Assembly (NCBI GenBank): GCA_965263365.1
Contig: OZ253672.1
Span: forward strand, 1,054,001-1,118,000
Reading direction: 5' to 3'
DNA from: CANMUM01 sp965263365
GTDB taxonomy: Bacteria; Pseudomonadota; Alphaproteobacteria; Rhodobacterales; Rhodobacteraceae
DNA: 64,000 nt
Below are positions 43,300 through 52,691 of this stretch, one piece after another. How positions within the stretch are numbered: the first letter of the stretch is position 1; each line of letters opens with the position of its first letter. A program made the position numbers and the translations under genes. Below the pieces are notes generated by a model. It did no database searches and had not been told where the DNA came from. It saw only the letters and a list, made by a program, of their open reading frames with translations.

Positions 43300-44496
43300 C
43301 TATTCACTCAATGTTGGGTAAAACCAGTTGTCAATAACCTTAGTAAGTCCAGACGCCATTTGACCTAGCCATTCATCATCTCGAATTTTTTTGAGATCAT
43401 CGGCATTCGACATAAATCCAATTTCGAGAAGCATGCTCGGATAATCAGGAGCTTTCAAAACGCCAAACTCTGCGTCTTGATGGCGTGATTCTTTCTCAGA
43501 AACATTTATAGAAACCCATTCATCTTGGATCTGATCAGCCAACTGTTTCGATTCTGAGAGGCTTATATTTTGCGCAAGTTGTGTCAGCAAAAAGGTTAAG
43601 TCTGAGTTTTGATTTTTGATATATTTGCCGTTGAATAAATCTACACGATTTTCAAAAAGTGCAAATTTGGCCGCAATCTCACTCGTTGCATCCTCCGCCA
43701 AAGTATAAACGGCGGTTCCACGTGCGTCTCCCACAAGAACTGTGTCGGCATGAACCGAAATGAACAAATCCGCTTCCAGTCGCTGCCCCATTTGGCGACG
43801 CTCTAAAAGCGTTAAAAAAACATCATCGGTGCGCGTTAAGGCGACTCGGTATCGATCTTTTGCGAGCAAGGCATTTGCGATTACTTTGGAAGCGCGCAAA
43901 ACAATGTCTTTTTCAAAATACCCGCCCCTTACGGCACCAGAATCCTTTCCTCCGTGACCAGGATCAATCAATATGAGGGGCAGCTCTTTAGCTTTTGTTT
44001 CATCATTCACAACAAGATATTCGACATCTCGCCCCTCATATATCAAACCCTGTATTTTTTCTTGATAAGCATCCTTACTCACGCTCGCTAATCCAAAATC
44101 GAAAAGCACCAATTCTTCTTCTTGAATTTGCTCAACACTCTCCACGAGGAAAGGCGTATTCATTTGCAAAACAAGCCTTGAAGAATACTCATCTTGAATG
44201 ACTTCGAGAGATTCGAAGTCTCCCACCCCTTGCGCAATTTCTTGAGGAGGAGATGGAATTTTCGTTTCCAAAAATTCGATGACGACGCGCGGCGGATCAT
44301 TTAAATATCTCACCTTCGTGGGGGTTGGCTGAGAGAGCGCAAACTTAAGCTCCCTACGGCCCCACCAAGAATCACTGATTACGCTCGAATCCCAATTTAA
44401 TTCACTAACCTGTCCTTCCGCCAATTCTGCAAAACTGGCAGGCGCAAAAAAACACAAAAAAATACTAAAAAACCTTAGAATTGCTGCTTTTATCAA
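43300..44496 (-). CDS. amiC: N-acetylmuramoyl-L-alanine amidase (AmiC type)
   Basis: Zinc amidase that cuts septal peptidoglycan. Signal peptide (LRFFSIFLCFFAPASFAEL), an N-terminal AMIN domain (VIEFLETKIPSP) to about residue 140, then the Amidase_3 domain with zinc motifs LIDPGHGGKDSGA, the Glu of YFEKDIVL, FISVHADT and the catalytic Glu in LLEIGFMSNADDL. A blocking helix around SESKQLADQIQDEW implies control by an EnvC/NlpD-type activator; the NlpD-like protein at 11483-12394 is a candidate. Divergent from rne. Confidence 0.96.
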   Translation of the reverse strand: MIKAAILRFFSIFLCFFAPASFAELAEGQVSELNWDSSVISDSWWGRRELKFALSQPTPTKVRYLNDPPRVVIEFLETKIPSPPQEIAQGVGDFESLEVIQDEYSSRLVLQMNTPFLVESVEQIQEEELVLFDFGLASVSKDAYQEKIQGLIYEGRDVEYLVVNDETKAKELPLILIDPGHGGKDSGAVRGGYFEKDIVLRASKVIANALLAKDRYRVALTRTDDVFLTLLERRQMGQRLEADLFISVHADTVLVGDARGTAVYTLAEDATSEIAAKFALFENRVDLFNGKYIKNQNSDLTFLLTQLAQNISLSESKQLADQIQDEWVSINVSEKESRHQDAEFGVLKAPDYPSMLLEIGFMSNADDLKKIRDDEWLGQMASGLTKVIDNWFYPTLSE

Positions 44497-44901
44497 TTTA
44501 CCGCTCTTTTTTTTGTATATCTTGCCTTTTCAAACTTTATCACATCAGCTAAATAAAACAAATGGGATATCTGTTATTCCTCAATAATTGAATATTTGCT
44601 CGTATATTTTACGGCTTTCTTAAAATGGCAAAAAATATACGGCTTGCTCGTTTCTAAATAAATTTAGAAATTTTGAGCAACTGAGACAACCGGCTAACGC
44701 CCAATTTCCCGCCGTCAAACGGCTAATAAATAAAAGAGTAGAACCGACCTTTGAAAAAACAAATCTTAAAAATAAAAGATTTAATTGCTAAAATGAAAAT
44801 GCGTACGCGTTTTGATCATTTTTGTGCTCAGGTGGTTTACTCATTTTCTTCTCGATCCGCTATGTCTCAAGCGCTGATTTTGAGAAGTCAGGAATTAAAC
44901 A
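44497..44901 (+). promoter_or_regulatory. Divergent amiC/rne region and long rne leader
   Basis: This 405-bp stretch has no supported gene; a 72-codon frame from 44751 has no ribosome-binding site and overlaps rne. It must contain both promoters. The main structure is the hairpin at 44644-44680. Upstream of it ATATTTTACGGC and AAATATACGGC repeat directly at about 44603 and 44633. RNase E of E. coli is autoregulated through hairpins in a 361-nt leader, so a similar role is reasonable but unproven here. Confidence 0.5.
44644..44680 (+). promoter_or_regulatory. Two-part hairpin in the rne leader
   Basis: Outer stem TTGCTC (44644-44649) / GAGCAA (44675-44680) encloses a perfect inner stem TTTCTAAA (44651-44658) / TTTAGAAA (44663-44670) with a TAAA loop and a small asymmetric bulge. 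No T-run follows, so it is not a terminator. It could be an RNase E autoregulatory stem or, as DNA, an operator. Confidence 0.55.
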
Positions 44902-47900
44902 ATGGCACGCAAATTATTAATCGATGCAACTCACTCCGAAGAAACGAGAGTAGTTCTTGTCAACGGTAATAAAGTTGAAGAATTTGACTTTGATACAAGT
45001 TCAAGCGGACTGATAACTGGAAATATTTATCTCGCAAAAATTTCACGAATAGAGCCCTCGCTACAGGCTGCATTTGTGGATTATGGCGGCAATCGTCATG
45101 GATTTTTGGCCTTTTCCGAAATTCATCCCGACTATTTTCAGATTCCACAAGCCGATCGCGAAGCGCTCCTTCAAGAAGAAATGGAAATTCACGAAGCTGA
45201 AGCCATTGAGGATGAAGCCTTTGACGACGAAGAAACTCAAATACAAGAGACGCGCTCAAAGTCCCGAACACGTAAACGCGGCCGTACCAAGAGCATTGCC
45301 GCTTCTCAGGACACAGATGCAATTATTGTCCAAGAAGCAATGGAAAACCCAATTGTGGACAGAGATACAACAGAAAGCGCGCCTTCCGAGAACGAAATTT
45401 CAACTTCCGACAATCAAGAGTCGCATAAAAACCAAGATTCGCAAAATGCAGATACACAGAGCGCTTCTAATTCGGAGGCTAATATTGAAGGATCAGATTC
45501 CGATTCTGCCGAAGAAATCCTGTCCGAAACGTATTCGGAATCTGCGAATAGTGAAGCTGAACCCGAGGATCGACTTACTCAAGAACCTACCGCTGATTAT
45601 GGCAAAACACAAGCTGAACATGTCGAAAACGAAAATCATGATGATGAGACTGAAGCTGACGGAGATCTAGATGATGAAGCCGCCGTTCAGGTCATTGAAA
45701 ATGACGACGAGGATGCAAATTCAGTTCGGCGCCCCTCGCATAAAAAACGCACTTACCGCATTCGTCCGCATAATCGCTATAAAATTCAAGAAGTTGTTAA
45801 AGTGCGTCAAGTTCTTCTCGTACAGGTGGTTCGTGAAGAACGTGGAAATAAAGGCGCAGCACTCACGACCTATTTAAGCCTCCCAGGGCGATATTGTGTA
45901 CTCATGCCAAATACCGCACGTGGTGGTGGCATTTCACGAAAAATTGCTAATAATCAAGATCGCAAACGCTTAAAATCCGTCGCAAAGGAACTTATGGTTC
46001 CTAAAGGTGCCGGATTAATTGTGCGTACGGCTGGGGCAAAACAAAGTGGCGACGAAATCAAACGCGATTATGACTTTTTAACCCGCCAATGGAACAAAAT
46101 TCGCGAACTCACGCTTGCCTCAACTGCGCCGGAACAAATTTATGCTGAAAGTGGTCCAATTCGGCGCGCGATTAGAGATCTTTTGACAAGTGATTGCAAT
46201 GAGGTGCTGATTGAAGGCAAAGAGGCTTTCAAGGAAGCTTCTGATTACATGAACATTTTGATGCCCGAGCGGATTAATTCCGTTAAGCTTTATAATGACA
46301 CAATGCCCCTATTCAGTCGCTATCAAGTTGAGAGCTATTTAAATTCAATGTTCAATCCCATTGTTCAACTCAAATCTGGCGGCTATTTGGTTATTGGCAT
46401 TACAGAGGCACTGATTGCAATTGACGTGAATTCTGGTCGCTCTACTAAGCAAGCTTCAATTGAAGAAACCGCTCTCTGTACGAATTTAGAAGCCGCTGAA
46501 GAAGTCGCGAGACAACTCAAATTACGCGACCTTGCGGGCTTAATCGTCATTGATTTCATCGACATGGAACAACGCCGCCACCAACAACAAGTTGAAAATC
46601 GATTAAAAGATGCGCTGAGTAAAGATAGAGCGCGCATTCAAGTCGGACGAATTTCAACCTTTGGCCTTCTCGAAATGTCCAGGCAACGCCTAAGAACTGG
46701 TTTGGTCGAGGCGATAACAACGCCATGCCCGCATTGTGCTGGCACAGGTATTCAACGCTCAGATGATAATTTAGCGCTTTCTGTTATCCGCGCAATCGAA
46801 GAAGAAATTTCAAGAGGACGCTCCAATCAAATCATTGCAAAAGTTCCTGTTAACATTGCCAATTACCTCTTTAATGAAAAGCGTGACTATATGTTAAGCT
46901 TTGCGTCAACACACGGCGTCGAAGTTAAAATAGAAGCGAATGCAACATTGATTTCACCAGATTTCACATTGGAAAAGAACCACATTAAAGGTCTCCCTCT
47001 TCCGAAAAAACAGACACCCATTGATGCCAAAGCCACCAATGATGACGATAAATCGAAGAAAAAAAGACGTTCTCGTGGCGGTCGTAGCAAAAACCGAAAT
47101 CGAGATGCAAACGCTCAAGTAAACGCGTCTCAAAATAGTGCGGATAGTTTAAAAATTGTCAATGCTGATGATTCCGGCAGCGAATCTGAAACTCTTAGCT
47201 CTTCTGATTTTTCTAAACCGATTGAAGCGGGTTCACCAAATAGAACTCAATCTCAAGAAAAGCCTGAAGAAACCAAAAGGCCAACACGCAAGCCTCGCAC
47301 GAGAAAAACTGGTGCTAAGCCCGAGGACGCTGTCGAAACAAAAACAAGTGACGAGACTCAAGAAAAGCCTAAGCGTAAACCGCGTCGCACAAAACAAAAT
47401 GCGGAAACGGAAACCGCATCAACTGAGGTCAATGTTGAACCCAGCGCCTCATCAGAGCTCGCATCAGACACAGAGTCAAAACCAGAAAAACCTAAGCGCA
47501 AGCCGCGCACGAGAAAAACTGGTGCTAAGCCCGAGGACGCTGTCGAAACAAAAACAAGTGACGAGACTCAAGAAAAGCCTAAGCGTAAACCGCGTCGCAC
47601 AAAACAAAATGCGGAAACGGAAACCGCATCAACTGAGGTCAATGTTGAACCCAGCGCCTCATCAGAGCTCGCATCAGACACAGAGTCAAAACCAGAAAAA
47701 CCTAAGCGCAAGCCGCGCACGAGAAAAGAGAGTGAAAATAGCGATGTCGTCACTTCTGAAAAAGTAGAGGAAAAGCCTAAGCGTAAACCACGAGCTAAAA
47801 AGTCAGAAACTTCAGCGGTCACTCAAACAGCTCAGAAAGCCGAAACCGCAAAGTCTTCGGAAGAAGACGTTTCAAACTACACAGAAGCTAAGACTGAGTC

Positions 47901-47958
47901 TAAACCCAAAGAAGATACAAAAAAGTCCGCTAAGAAAAAAGGATGGTGGTCACTTTAA
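44902..47958 (+). CDS. rne: Ribonuclease E
   Basis: Endoribonuclease at the core of the RNA degradosome, 1018 residues. The N-terminal S1 domain is split by an acidic insertion of about 200 residues (45170-45760), as in other alphaproteobacterial RNase E. The catalytic DNase-I-like domain has IAIDVNSGRS and IVIDFIDME, and the Zn-link is CPHCAGTG. The C-terminal 300 residues are disordered, with five copies of EKPKRKPR, probable RNA- or partner-binding motifs; a perfect 210-bp repeat lies here. An AGGA sits eight bases before the ATG. Divergent from amiC. Confidence 0.97.
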   Translation: MARKLLIDATHSEETRVVLVNGNKVEEFDFDTSSSGLITGNIYLAKISRIEPSLQAAFVDYGGNRHGFLAFSEIHPDYFQIPQADREALLQEEMEIHEAEAIEDEAFDDEETQIQETRSKSRTRKRGRTKSIAASQDTDAIIVQEAMENPIVDRDTTESAPSENEISTSDNQESHKNQDSQNADTQSASNSEANIEGSDSDSAEEILSETYSESANSEAEPEDRLTQEPTADYGKTQAEHVENENHDDETEADGDLDDEAAVQVIENDDEDANSVRRPSHKKRTYRIRPHNRYKIQEVVKVRQVLLVQVVREERGNKGAALTTYLSLPGRYCVLMPNTARGGGISRKIANNQDRKRLKSVAKELMVPKGAGLIVRTAGAKQSGDEIKRDYDFLTRQWNKIRELTLASTAPEQIYAESGPIRRAIRDLLTSDCNEVLIEGKEAFKEASDYMNILMPERINSVKLYNDTMPLFSRYQVESYLNSMFNPIVQLKSGGYLVIGITEALIAIDVNSGRSTKQASIEETALCTNLEAAEEVARQLKLRDLAGLIVIDFIDMEQRRHQQQVENRLKDALSKDRARIQVGRISTFGLLEMSRQRLRTGLVEAITTPCPHCAGTGIQRSDDNLALSVIRAIEEEISRGRSNQIIAKVPVNIANYLFNEKRDYMLSFASTHGVEVKIEANATLISPDFTLEKNHIKGLPLPKKQTPIDAKATNDDDKSKKKRRSRGGRSKNRNRDANAQVNASQNSADSLKIVNADDSGSESETLSSSDFSKPIEAGSPNRTQSQEKPEETKRPTRKPRTRKTGAKPEDAVETKTSDETQEKPKRKPRRTKQNAETETASTEVNVEPSASSELASDTESKPEKPKRKPRTRKTGAKPEDAVETKTSDETQEKPKRKPRRTKQNAETETASTEVNVEPSASSELASDTESKPEKPKRKPRTRKESENSDVVTSEKVEEKPKRKPRAKKSETSAVTQTAQKAETAKSSEEDVSNYTEAKTESKPKEDTKKSAKKKGWWSL
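47296..47715 (+). repeat. Perfect 210-bp tandem duplication inside rne
   Basis: Two identical 210-bp units (47296-47505 and 47506-47715), plus 12 bases of a third copy. I compared them base by base and saw no difference. The length is 70 codons, so the frame is kept. Each unit encodes two EKPKRKPR basic motifs separated by an acidic Ser/Glu spacer. Confidence 0.95.
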
Positions 47959-47983
47959 CGTTGGGTTTCGTTTGGGAGAAGAG

Positions 47984-48015
47984 TCGTTGATTCAACGAAA
48001 AGGCAAGCCTTTTTT
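47984..48015. terminator. Terminator between rne and the convergent aminotransferase gene
   Basis: Stem TCGTTGA/TCAACGA (47984-47998) is followed by AAAAGGC-AA-GCCTTTT and TT (47998-48015). The second element with its T-run fits a rho-independent terminator for rne; the complementary A-run could serve the other strand. The last bases overlap the aminotransferase stop codon. Confidence 0.55.
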
Positions 48016-49165
48016 ATTGAGATTTGACTGCTTTTTGCTTGAACCAATTGTTGAGGCGATGAATCGCCTCTTTCACATCATCACTCGAACACGCATAGGA
48101 AAGCCTAACGTAACCTCCGCCGCGCTTCGGATCAAAATCCCATCCGGGTGTCGCGGCGACACCATAATCGAGCCATTCTCCAACGACATCTCGACTATCG
48201 TTTTGAATTGCGCTCGTATCGATATAAAAGTAGAAACCTCCATCAGCGGGTGCAAATTTATCGAGACCAATTTTTGGGAGTGCTTTTTTTAGAATTTCGC
48301 GGTTTCGCGCGTAAACCTGCCGATTTGCATCACACTCTTCAGTCGATTCCAATGCACCAAGAGCGGCAATTTGAGAGATATGTGGGGGACAAATGAACAA
48401 ATTTTGAGCGAGAGCTTCAAAAGTGCGCACTAATTTTTCAGGAACCACCATCCAACCCAAGCGCCAACCTGTCATTGAGTAGTATTTTGAAAAACTGTTA
48501 ATAATCAATACATTATCTGTAATTTCTAAAGCGGAAACTGCGGGTTTATCATAAGTCAAACCATGATATATTTCGTCACTGATAAAGGGAATCTTTTCTG
48601 TTTCGCATTTTTCAATCAGCGCAGCCAGCTCTTGATAAGATAGTATTGTCCCTGTTGGATTTGCGGGGGATGCAACTAATAGTCCATCCATTTTTTGTTG
48701 AGAAATATGCTCAGGAACAGGCTGGAATCCAGCCTTTATGGTCGTTTCAATCCCAACCGGTTCTAAAGACAGCGCTTTGAGTATATTGCGGTAACTCGGA
48801 TAGCCCGGTTCGGCAATTCCAACACGCTGTCCGTCATCAAACAAACCAATAAATGCGAGTTGAAAGGCCGCTGATGACCCCGTCGTCAAAATAATTCGGT
48901 TCGGCGAAATTTCGCGCCCAATTTCAACTTTATATTTATCGGCAATTGCTTGACGCAAATCATCACGCCCGAGCGCCAAAGAGTAGCCGAGTTGTTCATC
49001 AATATTAGCTTGAACGCGTGCGCGCGCACCTTTTGGTGCTGCTGTACCTGGTTGCCCAACTTCCATATGAATAATCGACTGCCCTGAGCCCTCTCGCCGA
49101 TTGGCTTCACTCATAATCTCCATAACTTCGAAAGGAGCAACTCTGGAACGTTTAGATTTCTGCAC
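48014..49165 (-). CDS. Class I/II pyridoxal-phosphate aminotransferase
   Basis: Fold-type I aminotransferase of 383 residues. PLP-binding features are ASPANPTGTILS, FISDEIYHGLTYD and the Schiff-base Lys in INSFSKYYSMTGWRLGWMV; the C-terminal Arg that binds carboxylate is in GGGYVRLSYACS. The pattern resembles aspartate/aromatic aminotransferases of subgroup I-gamma. The substrate cannot be read from sequence. Convergent with rne and divergent from the dsbA-like gene. Confidence 0.9.
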   Translation of the reverse strand: MQKSKRSRVAPFEVMEIMSEANRREGSGQSIIHMEVGQPGTAAPKGARARVQANIDEQLGYSLALGRDDLRQAIADKYKVEIGREISPNRIILTTGSSAAFQLAFIGLFDDGQRVGIAEPGYPSYRNILKALSLEPVGIETTIKAGFQPVPEHISQQKMDGLLVASPANPTGTILSYQELAALIEKCETEKIPFISDEIYHGLTYDKPAVSALEITDNVLIINSFSKYYSMTGWRLGWMVVPEKLVRTFEALAQNLFICPPHISQIAALGALESTEECDANRQVYARNREILKKALPKIGLDKFAPADGGFYFYIDTSAIQNDSRDVVGEWLDYGVAATPGWDFDPKRGGGYVRLSYACSSDDVKEAIHRLNNWFKQKAVKSQ

Positions 49166-49320
49166 TTATTATCCTCTTATTACTTCACAGTTCGTTAATT
49201 GCACAAAACACATAGGTGTTGAAACGAATTTGCTTCCATTTATGGTAAAATCATTGTGCTTTCAGTTTGACGATCTCGTTGGCATTTATTACACATGTAT
49301 AAATGATTTAGGAGTGCATT

Positions 49321-50061
49321 TTGCGAAAAATATTTTGGCTTCCGCTTACGCTAATTTTGGCCTCTCAAGCAAATTCAGAAACCCTCGTGGATATTCAAAG
49401 CCCAGAGTTTGATGAAGCCGTCCGAAATTACATTATGGAGAACCCTGAAGTTCTATTTGAAGCAGCCGATCAATACCGCATTGAGCAAGAGCAACTCGCG
49501 CAATTAGAGGCACAAAAAGCGGTCTCTGATTTTTTGCCAACGCTAACTGACGAATCTGGTGCTGTTATTTTAGGCGATCCTGATGCACCGATCGAGATCG
49601 TTGAATTTTCAGATTACAATTGCGGTTTTTGTCGCAAAGCTCACGAAGAGATCAAAACAATTCTTGCCAATAATTCAGATGTTAAGGTGATCATTCGTCA
49701 GTTTCCAATCGTGTCACAAGGTTCTTTCGAAGGCGCCCAACACGTTTTGGCAATCAAAAATTTATTCGGGCATGAAAAGGCTCAAGAATTTCATAATGCG
49801 GCTTTTGAATTTGGCGCACAAATGAGCACTGCAAATGCGATGGAGATTGCGAATTCAATGGGCTTAGATATGGCTCAAATCGAAAGTGAAATCAATTCTG
49901 AAAATGTACTAGCGGAAATCGACGCAATGCGAGCCATTGCAAGTCGACTACAAATCAATGGCACACCGGCATTTGTGATTGGTGATCAAATCGTCGGCGG
50001 TTTAATTCTTGAAGATATCGAAGCTGCAATCGAACAACAGCGCGTGGAGCTTTCTTCTTAA
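49321..50061 (+). CDS. DsbA-family (Com1-like) periplasmic thiol oxidoreductase
   Basis: Signal peptide (RKIFWLPLTLILASQANSE), an N-terminal helical region (VRNYIMENPEVLFEA), then a thioredoxin fold with active site CGFC (SDYNCGFCRKAHEE) and a cis-Pro loop in INGTPAFVIGDQIVGG. The CGFC and the N-terminal extension fit the Com1/BdbD-like branch. The start is TTG: AGGAG (49310-49314) lies six bases upstream and the signal peptide begins there. It precedes accB-accC by 38 bp, a common alphaproteobacterial arrangement. Confidence 0.92.
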   Translation: MRKIFWLPLTLILASQANSETLVDIQSPEFDEAVRNYIMENPEVLFEAADQYRIEQEQLAQLEAQKAVSDFLPTLTDESGAVILGDPDAPIEIVEFSDYNCGFCRKAHEEIKTILANNSDVKVIIRQFPIVSQGSFEGAQHVLAIKNLFGHEKAQEFHNAAFEFGAQMSTANAMEIANSMGLDMAQIESEINSENVLAEIDAMRAIASRLQINGTPAFVIGDQIVGGLILEDIEAAIEQQRVELSS

Positions 50062-50099
50062 CTCATAACAAGTAATCCTGCATTACAAAGAGGTGAAAA

Positions 50100-50603
50100 A
50101 TGACAAAGAACAACAAGGAAGACATTAAATTCGTAGAGGCGCTCGCTCATTTGCTGAACAAAAAGGAACTCGGCGAGATCGAAGTTGCGAGACATTACGG
50201 TGAAAATGATGCGCTTGAAGTTCGTCTCGTCAAACATAGTCCGCAACCGATTGCGCCAGTCGTTGCAGCACCGGCTCAGGTCGCGAGCATTGCGCAGGCT
50301 GAACAACCCAGCGGCAGGCAGACAATCGATTCAACACCTGACGCTGGCAGTGCTTCAAATACAACCCTTGAAAATGCGGAGACATCACCAATGGTTGGAA
50401 CCGTCTATCTTGCCCCTGAGCCTGGCGCAGATCCCTTTGTTTCGGTCGGCGACAGCGTTGAAGTTGGACAAACACTATTGATTATCGAAGCTATGAAAAC
50501 GATGAACCAAATCCCTGCAACAAAAGCGGGTAAAATCACGCGCATTGTTGTCGAAGATGCATCCCCCGTTGAGTTCGGCGCACCGCTAGTGGTCATTGAA
50601 TAG
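50100..50603 (+). CDS. accB: Acetyl-CoA carboxylase biotin carboxyl carrier protein
   Basis: BCCP subunit. N-terminal helical region, a Pro/Ala/Gln-rich linker of about 60 residues, then the biotinyl domain with the thumb (GADPFVSVGDSVEVGQTLLI) and the biotinylation Lys in EAMKTMN; the residue after the Lys is Thr instead of the common Leu or Met. GAGGTG precedes the ATG. Coupled to accC, seven bases downstream. Confidence 0.97.
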   Translation: MTKNNKEDIKFVEALAHLLNKKELGEIEVARHYGENDALEVRLVKHSPQPIAPVVAAPAQVASIAQAEQPSGRQTIDSTPDAGSASNTTLENAETSPMVGTVYLAPEPGADPFVSVGDSVEVGQTLLIIEAMKTMNQIPATKAGKITRIVVEDASPVEFGAPLVVIE

Positions 50604-50610
50604 GTCATAC

Positions 50611-51960
50611 ATGTTTGAAAAAATTCTCATTGCAAATCGTGGAGAAATTGCGCTTCGGGTCATTCGGGCTTGCCGAGAACTCGGAATAAAATCTGTTGCC
50701 GTACATTCAACCGCCGATTCAAACGCAATGCACGTTCGTATGGCTGATGAAAGTGTTTGCATCGGCCCGCCCTCTAGCGCGGAAAGTTATCTCAACATAC
50801 CTGCTGTCATTGCCGCCTGTGAAATTACGGGCGCACAGGCTGTGCATCCGGGCTATGGTTTTTTGTCAGAGAATGCTGATTTTTCGCAAATTCTCTCTGA
50901 TCACGGCATTACGTTCATCGGGCCATCAGCAGATCACATTAATATCATGGGCGACAAAATTACTGCGATTGAGACCATGAAAAAACTCGGTGTTCCATGT
51001 GTTCCGGGATCTGGCGGTGCGGTTGCAAATGCTCAAGACGCTCAGAAAATTGCACGCGAAATCGGTTATCCGGTGATCGTTAAAGCAACCGCAGGTGGTG
51101 GCGGGCGCGGCATGAAAGTGGCTTTAAATGATGATGAAATCATTAGTGCATTTCAAACAGCTGGTTCGGAAGCGAAAGCCGCATTTGGCAATGATGAATG
51201 TTATATCGAAAAATACTTACAAAAACCGCGCCATATTGAAATTCAAGTCTTTGGCGATGGGAAAGGTAAGGCTGTTCACTTAGGCGAACGCGATTGTTCA
51301 TTGCAGCGCAGACACCAAAAAGTTTTTGAGGAAAGCCCCTCTCCGGCAATTTCTGATAAAGTTCGTCAAGAAATCGGAGAGACATGCGCAAAAGCCATTG
51401 CGGATATTGGGTATTCTGGTGCCGGTACGATCGAATTTCTTTATGAAGATGGTGAATTCTATTTCATTGAAATGAACACGCGCCTTCAAGTCGAGCATCC
51501 CGTTACGGAAGCCGTTTACGGCGTTGATCTTGTTGCCCAACAAATTCGTATCGCAGCTGGCCTTGAAATGACCTTTGAACAAAAAAAGCTGAAGCCATTT
51601 GGCCACGCAATCGAATGCCGTATTAATGCCGAGAAATTACCTGATTTTCGCCCTTCTCCCGGCACAATCAACGCCTATCATGTACCTGGCGGCCTTGGTG
51701 TCCGAATGGATAGCGCAATTTACTCAGGCTATTCGATTCCACCTTATTATGACAGTTTAATTGGCAAGCTGATTGTTCATGGTCGTGACCGCGCATCTTG
51801 CATTCGACGACTGAAACGCTCGCTCACTGAATTAATTGTGGATGGTATTGATACAACCACACCTTTGTTTCATGCGCTTTTGGAGGAGCCTGATGTGTTA
51901 GAAGGCAATTATTCAATTCATTGGCTTGAGAAATGGCTCGAGGCCAACGAAGCGAGTTAG
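50611..51960 (+). CDS. accC: Biotin carboxylase subunit of acetyl-CoA carboxylase
   Basis: ATP-grasp enzyme that carboxylates the AccB biotin. FEKILIANRGEIALRVIRAC begins the protein, followed by VHPGYGFLSENADF, the Gly-rich loop ATAGGGGRGMKV, ERDCSLQRRHQKV and FIEMNTRLQVEHPVTE. I use the ATG at 50611 (449 residues), the standard N-terminus, with AGG six bases upstream; the TTG at 50596 is in frame but overlaps accB. aat overlaps its 3' end by 28 bases. Confidence 0.98.
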   Translation: MFEKILIANRGEIALRVIRACRELGIKSVAVHSTADSNAMHVRMADESVCIGPPSSAESYLNIPAVIAACEITGAQAVHPGYGFLSENADFSQILSDHGITFIGPSADHINIMGDKITAIETMKKLGVPCVPGSGGAVANAQDAQKIAREIGYPVIVKATAGGGGRGMKVALNDDEIISAFQTAGSEAKAAFGNDECYIEKYLQKPRHIEIQVFGDGKGKAVHLGERDCSLQRRHQKVFEESPSPAISDKVRQEIGETCAKAIADIGYSGAGTIEFLYEDGEFYFIEMNTRLQVEHPVTEAVYGVDLVAQQIRIAAGLEMTFEQKKLKPFGHAIECRINAEKLPDFRPSPGTINAYHVPGGLGVRMDSAIYSGYSIPPYYDSLIGKLIVHGRDRASCIRRLKRSLTELIVDGIDTTTPLFHALLEEPDVLEGNYSIHWLEKWLEANEAS

Positions 51961-52691
51961 AAATCAAGTCTGAACGATTAGCAGCTGAAATTTTGGCTGC
52001 CTATCCGCAAGGCCTTTTCCCGATGTCGCAAAGTCGTGACGACCAAGATTATGCGTGGTTTCAGCCAGAATTACGCGGCGTTATCCCAATTAATGGCTTT
52101 CACGTTTCGCGCTCAATGCTTCGCTATTGCAAGCGTCACAAGGACGAAATTAAAGTTCACCATAATACTGACTTCGAACAAACCATGATATCTTGCGCTG
52201 CACGCGAAGAAACATGGATAAGCCCAATAATCATTGCAGCATTTTCGCGCCTTGCCAAATTGGGCTACGCGCACGCACTTACAGTCACCTTACGGAATAA
52301 AACAATCGGCGGGATATATGGCCTTGCGATCGGGCAAGTCTTTTTTGGCGAAAGCATGTATTCTGCGGAGACAAACGGATCCAAAATGGCGCTATGGGCG
52401 CTCACAACAGCATTGAACGAGGCGAATTTTAGGCTTTTTGACACCCAATATTTAACCGAACATCTCGCAAGCCTTGGCGCCATCGAAATCACCAATCAAG
52501 AATATCAAATTCAGCTTCAAAATGCGATTTCAAATGACCAAGCTCATCTAGAGCTTGCCCATAAACTACTCAGCGGGACGCACGGGGGGAGCGACAATTC
52601 CGTCCGCGATCGCCGCAGTGCCATCATCAGTGCAATTAGCGACCCAAACATCATAACGTGGATGATCAAGCGCGGAGAGCGCCGGCGATGA
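51933..52691 (+). CDS. aat: Leucyl/phenylalanyl-tRNA--protein transferase, C-terminally extended
   Basis: Adds Leu or Phe to N-terminal Arg/Lys of proteins for the N-end rule. Motifs: AAYPQGLFPMSQS, WFQPELRGVIPI, ISPIIIAAFSRLAKLGYAH, VTLRNKTIGGIYGLAIGQVFFGESMYS and LFDTQYLTEHLASLGAIEI. The usual protein ends near residue 220; here about 30 further residues (from SDNSVRDRRS to KRGERRR) come from DNA antisense to the DUF2155 gene, a 126-bp convergent overlap. The ATG at 51933 lies within accC. Confidence 0.93.
   Translation: MARGQRSELEIKSERLAAEILAAYPQGLFPMSQSRDDQDYAWFQPELRGVIPINGFHVSRSMLRYCKRHKDEIKVHHNTDFEQTMISCAAREETWISPIIIAAFSRLAKLGYAHALTVTLRNKTIGGIYGLAIGQVFFGESMYSAETNGSKMALWALTTALNEANFRLFDTQYLTEHLASLGAIEITNQEYQIQLQNAISNDQAHLELAHKLLSGTHGGSDNSVRDRRSAIISAISDPNIITWMIKRGERRR

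Noticed and set aside
44751..44969. 72-codon frame in the rne leader
   Set aside because: No ribosome-binding site, overlaps the rne start in another frame, and no recognisable features.
47156..47767. 203-codon frame overlapping the rne repeat region
   Set aside because: It is the +1 shadow of the rne C-terminal repeats; the Lys/Arg/Ser-rich repeated translation arises from the 210-bp duplication.
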